Origin: Ktedonobacter sp. SOSP1-85
GTDB lineage: Bacteria > Chloroflexota > Ktedonobacteria > Ktedonobacterales > Ktedonobacteraceae
Reading direction: 5' to 3'
DNA length: 64,000 nucleotides
Assembly (NCBI RefSeq): GCF_016587415.1
Contig: NZ_BNJI01000001.1
Coordinates: forward strand, 62,001 to 126,000
In this document: positions 63,361 to 64,000 of the stretch, piece by piece
How positions within the stretch are numbered: position 1 is the first letter of the stretch
Layout of the letters: each line of letters begins with the position of its first letter
Notes under the pieces: model-generated
Told to the model about the DNA's origin: nothing
Seen by the model: the letters and a program-made list of their open reading frames with translations, nothing else
The model's database searches: none
Made by a program: the position numbers and the translations under genes

Positions 63361-64000
63361 TCACCCTGCCTTTTGCAGGGTCACGGGAACACCATTTAAA
63401 ATAGCAGTGCCAGAAAGCGGATCAACGTTTGCTTCGTCGGTGAGTACATTCGCGTTGACGCCAGCATGCCTGGTGGCAATCTGCATCTGTATACCAGGGA
63501 GATGATGTCCCCACCCATGCGGCAGGCTTACTACTCCTGGCATGATCGCATCGGTTACTTCAATCGGGACAAGAACGCTTCCAGCTCTTGTTGTGAGAGA
63601 GGCGATCTCACCGTCAACGAACCCAAGGCGTGTAGCATCAATGGGATGGATATGGAGCAGACAGCGCTCCTTCCCTTTTGTAAGCATCTGGAGATTGTGC
63701 ATCCAGGAGTTATTAGAGCGCAGGTCGCGTCGCCCGATCAACACTATCTGCCCATTTGCTTTTTCCACATCTTCTAATGAGGCTTGCAGCCGCTTGACAT
63801 CTTGTACAAGAAGCTGGGGAGCCAGTTCGATCTTGCCGGATGGGGTGCGCAACACCTCAGGGAGGCGTGGCTGCAATGGGCCAAGGTCAATACCATGAGG
63901 ACGCTTCTCCAGGGCAGCAAGGCTCAAACCTGCGCTCTGGGTGTCAAAGCCATCACCGTAGGGGCCGCTTCTCAGCAGAAAATCGAGCATGCGTTCCGGG
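63361..64000 (-). CDS. Molybdopterin oxidoreductase, C-terminal part (5' end outside window)
   Basis: The frame is open to the window edge. The visible 212 residues comprise the molydopterin-dinucleotide-binding domain: IVLIGRRDLRSNNSWMHNLQ, RCLLHIHPIDATRLGFVDGE, VSLPHGWGHH and ANVLTDEANVDPLSGTAILN GVPV. RSNNSWMHN and GxxH patterns are those of formate-dehydrogenase or nitrate-reductase-like (DMSO reductase superfamily) enzymes. The catalytic half and Fe-S cluster lie beyond the window, so the substrate cannot be inferred. Confidence 0.9.
   Translation of the reverse strand, partial: PERMLDFLLRSGPYGDGFDTQSAGLSLAALEKRPHGIDLGPLQPRLPEVLRTPSGKIELAPQLLVQDVKRLQASLEDVEKANGQIVLIGRRDLRSNNSWMHNLQMLTKGKERCLLHIHPIDATRLGFVDGEIASLTTRAGSVLVPIEVTDAIMPGVVSLPHGWGHHLPGIQMQIATRHAGVNANVLTDEANVDPLSGTAILNGVPVTLQKAG

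Noticed and set aside
1..64000. tRNA or rRNA genes
   Set aside because: No cloverleaf with a recognisable T-loop and acceptor end, and no rRNA core sequence, was seen by eye; a covariance-model search would be decisive.

Overview
The window reads as bacterial chromosome, most likely from a Ktedonobacteria-type member of the Chloroflexota. That assignment is an inference from gene content: pentapeptide-repeat proteins, a very long MalT/LuxR-type regulator and an XRE-STAND-TPR regulator, extracytoplasmic beta-propellers, a PASTA-less Ser/Thr kinase, and a dense population of IS701, IS5, IS6, ISL3, IS630, IS110, ISKra4 and TnpB elements or remnants. No rRNA, tRNA or CRISPR array was recognised.

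Layout. 1-1.6 kb: 3' part of a PAS sensor histidine kinase followed by a stand-alone receiver. 1.9-5 kb: small uncharacterised genes, a GIY-YIG-like fragment and an SRPBCC protein. 5.5-8 kb: a family B DNA polymerase with all exonuclease and polymerase motifs, preceded by an ACGT-rich stretch. 8.7-14.3 kb: small orphan genes and a set of secreted Cys-containing proteins (one broken). 14.9-18.6 kb: a pentapeptide-repeat gene split cleanly by a 2403-bp IS701-like element. 19.6-24.5 kb: an IS5-type element, a membrane Ser/Thr kinase, a small pentapeptide protein and a D,D-carboxypeptidase. 24.6-27.6 kb: TIGR01777 epimerase-like and YndJ-like genes divergent from a TetR regulator. 27.9-36 kb: a 1065-residue MalT-like regulator, then a small orphan gene, UbiX, UbiD, an MFS exporter and an F420/NADP-type oxidoreductase, plausibly one decarboxylation and export module. 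36-45 kb: an insertion-sequence graveyard that surrounds a GTPase-pentapeptide fusion gene and a second pentapeptide gene broken by an 88-bp MITE. 45-57 kb: an island of cell-surface beta-propellers (WD40, streptogramin-lyase type, PQQ type) with small membrane proteins, DinB and a STAND regulator. 57-62.3 kb: transposase fragments, an NTF2-like protein, the C-terminal relic of an SNF2-type helicase, an Imm5-like protein and several unusual repeat structures. 62.4-64 kb: an SDR oxidoreductase and the 3' end of a molybdopterin oxidoreductase.

Most informative observations. (1) About 90 residues are shared between the accessory protein of the IS701-like element and the N-terminus of the MalT-like regulator. 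(2) A MglA/Ras-like GTPase is fused to a pentapeptide-repeat domain, and its gene lies between 128-bp direct repeats. (3) Two pentapeptide genes are interrupted by mobile DNA (IS701-like, TSD AAACG; MITE, TSD CTAG); removing the insert and one target copy restores each frame exactly. (4) A 111-bp core is in direct orientation although its flanks are inverted copies, which suggests site-specific inversion. (5) Three arrays of an AAGCATA..TGGCCG motif each have several direct copies closed by one inverted copy.
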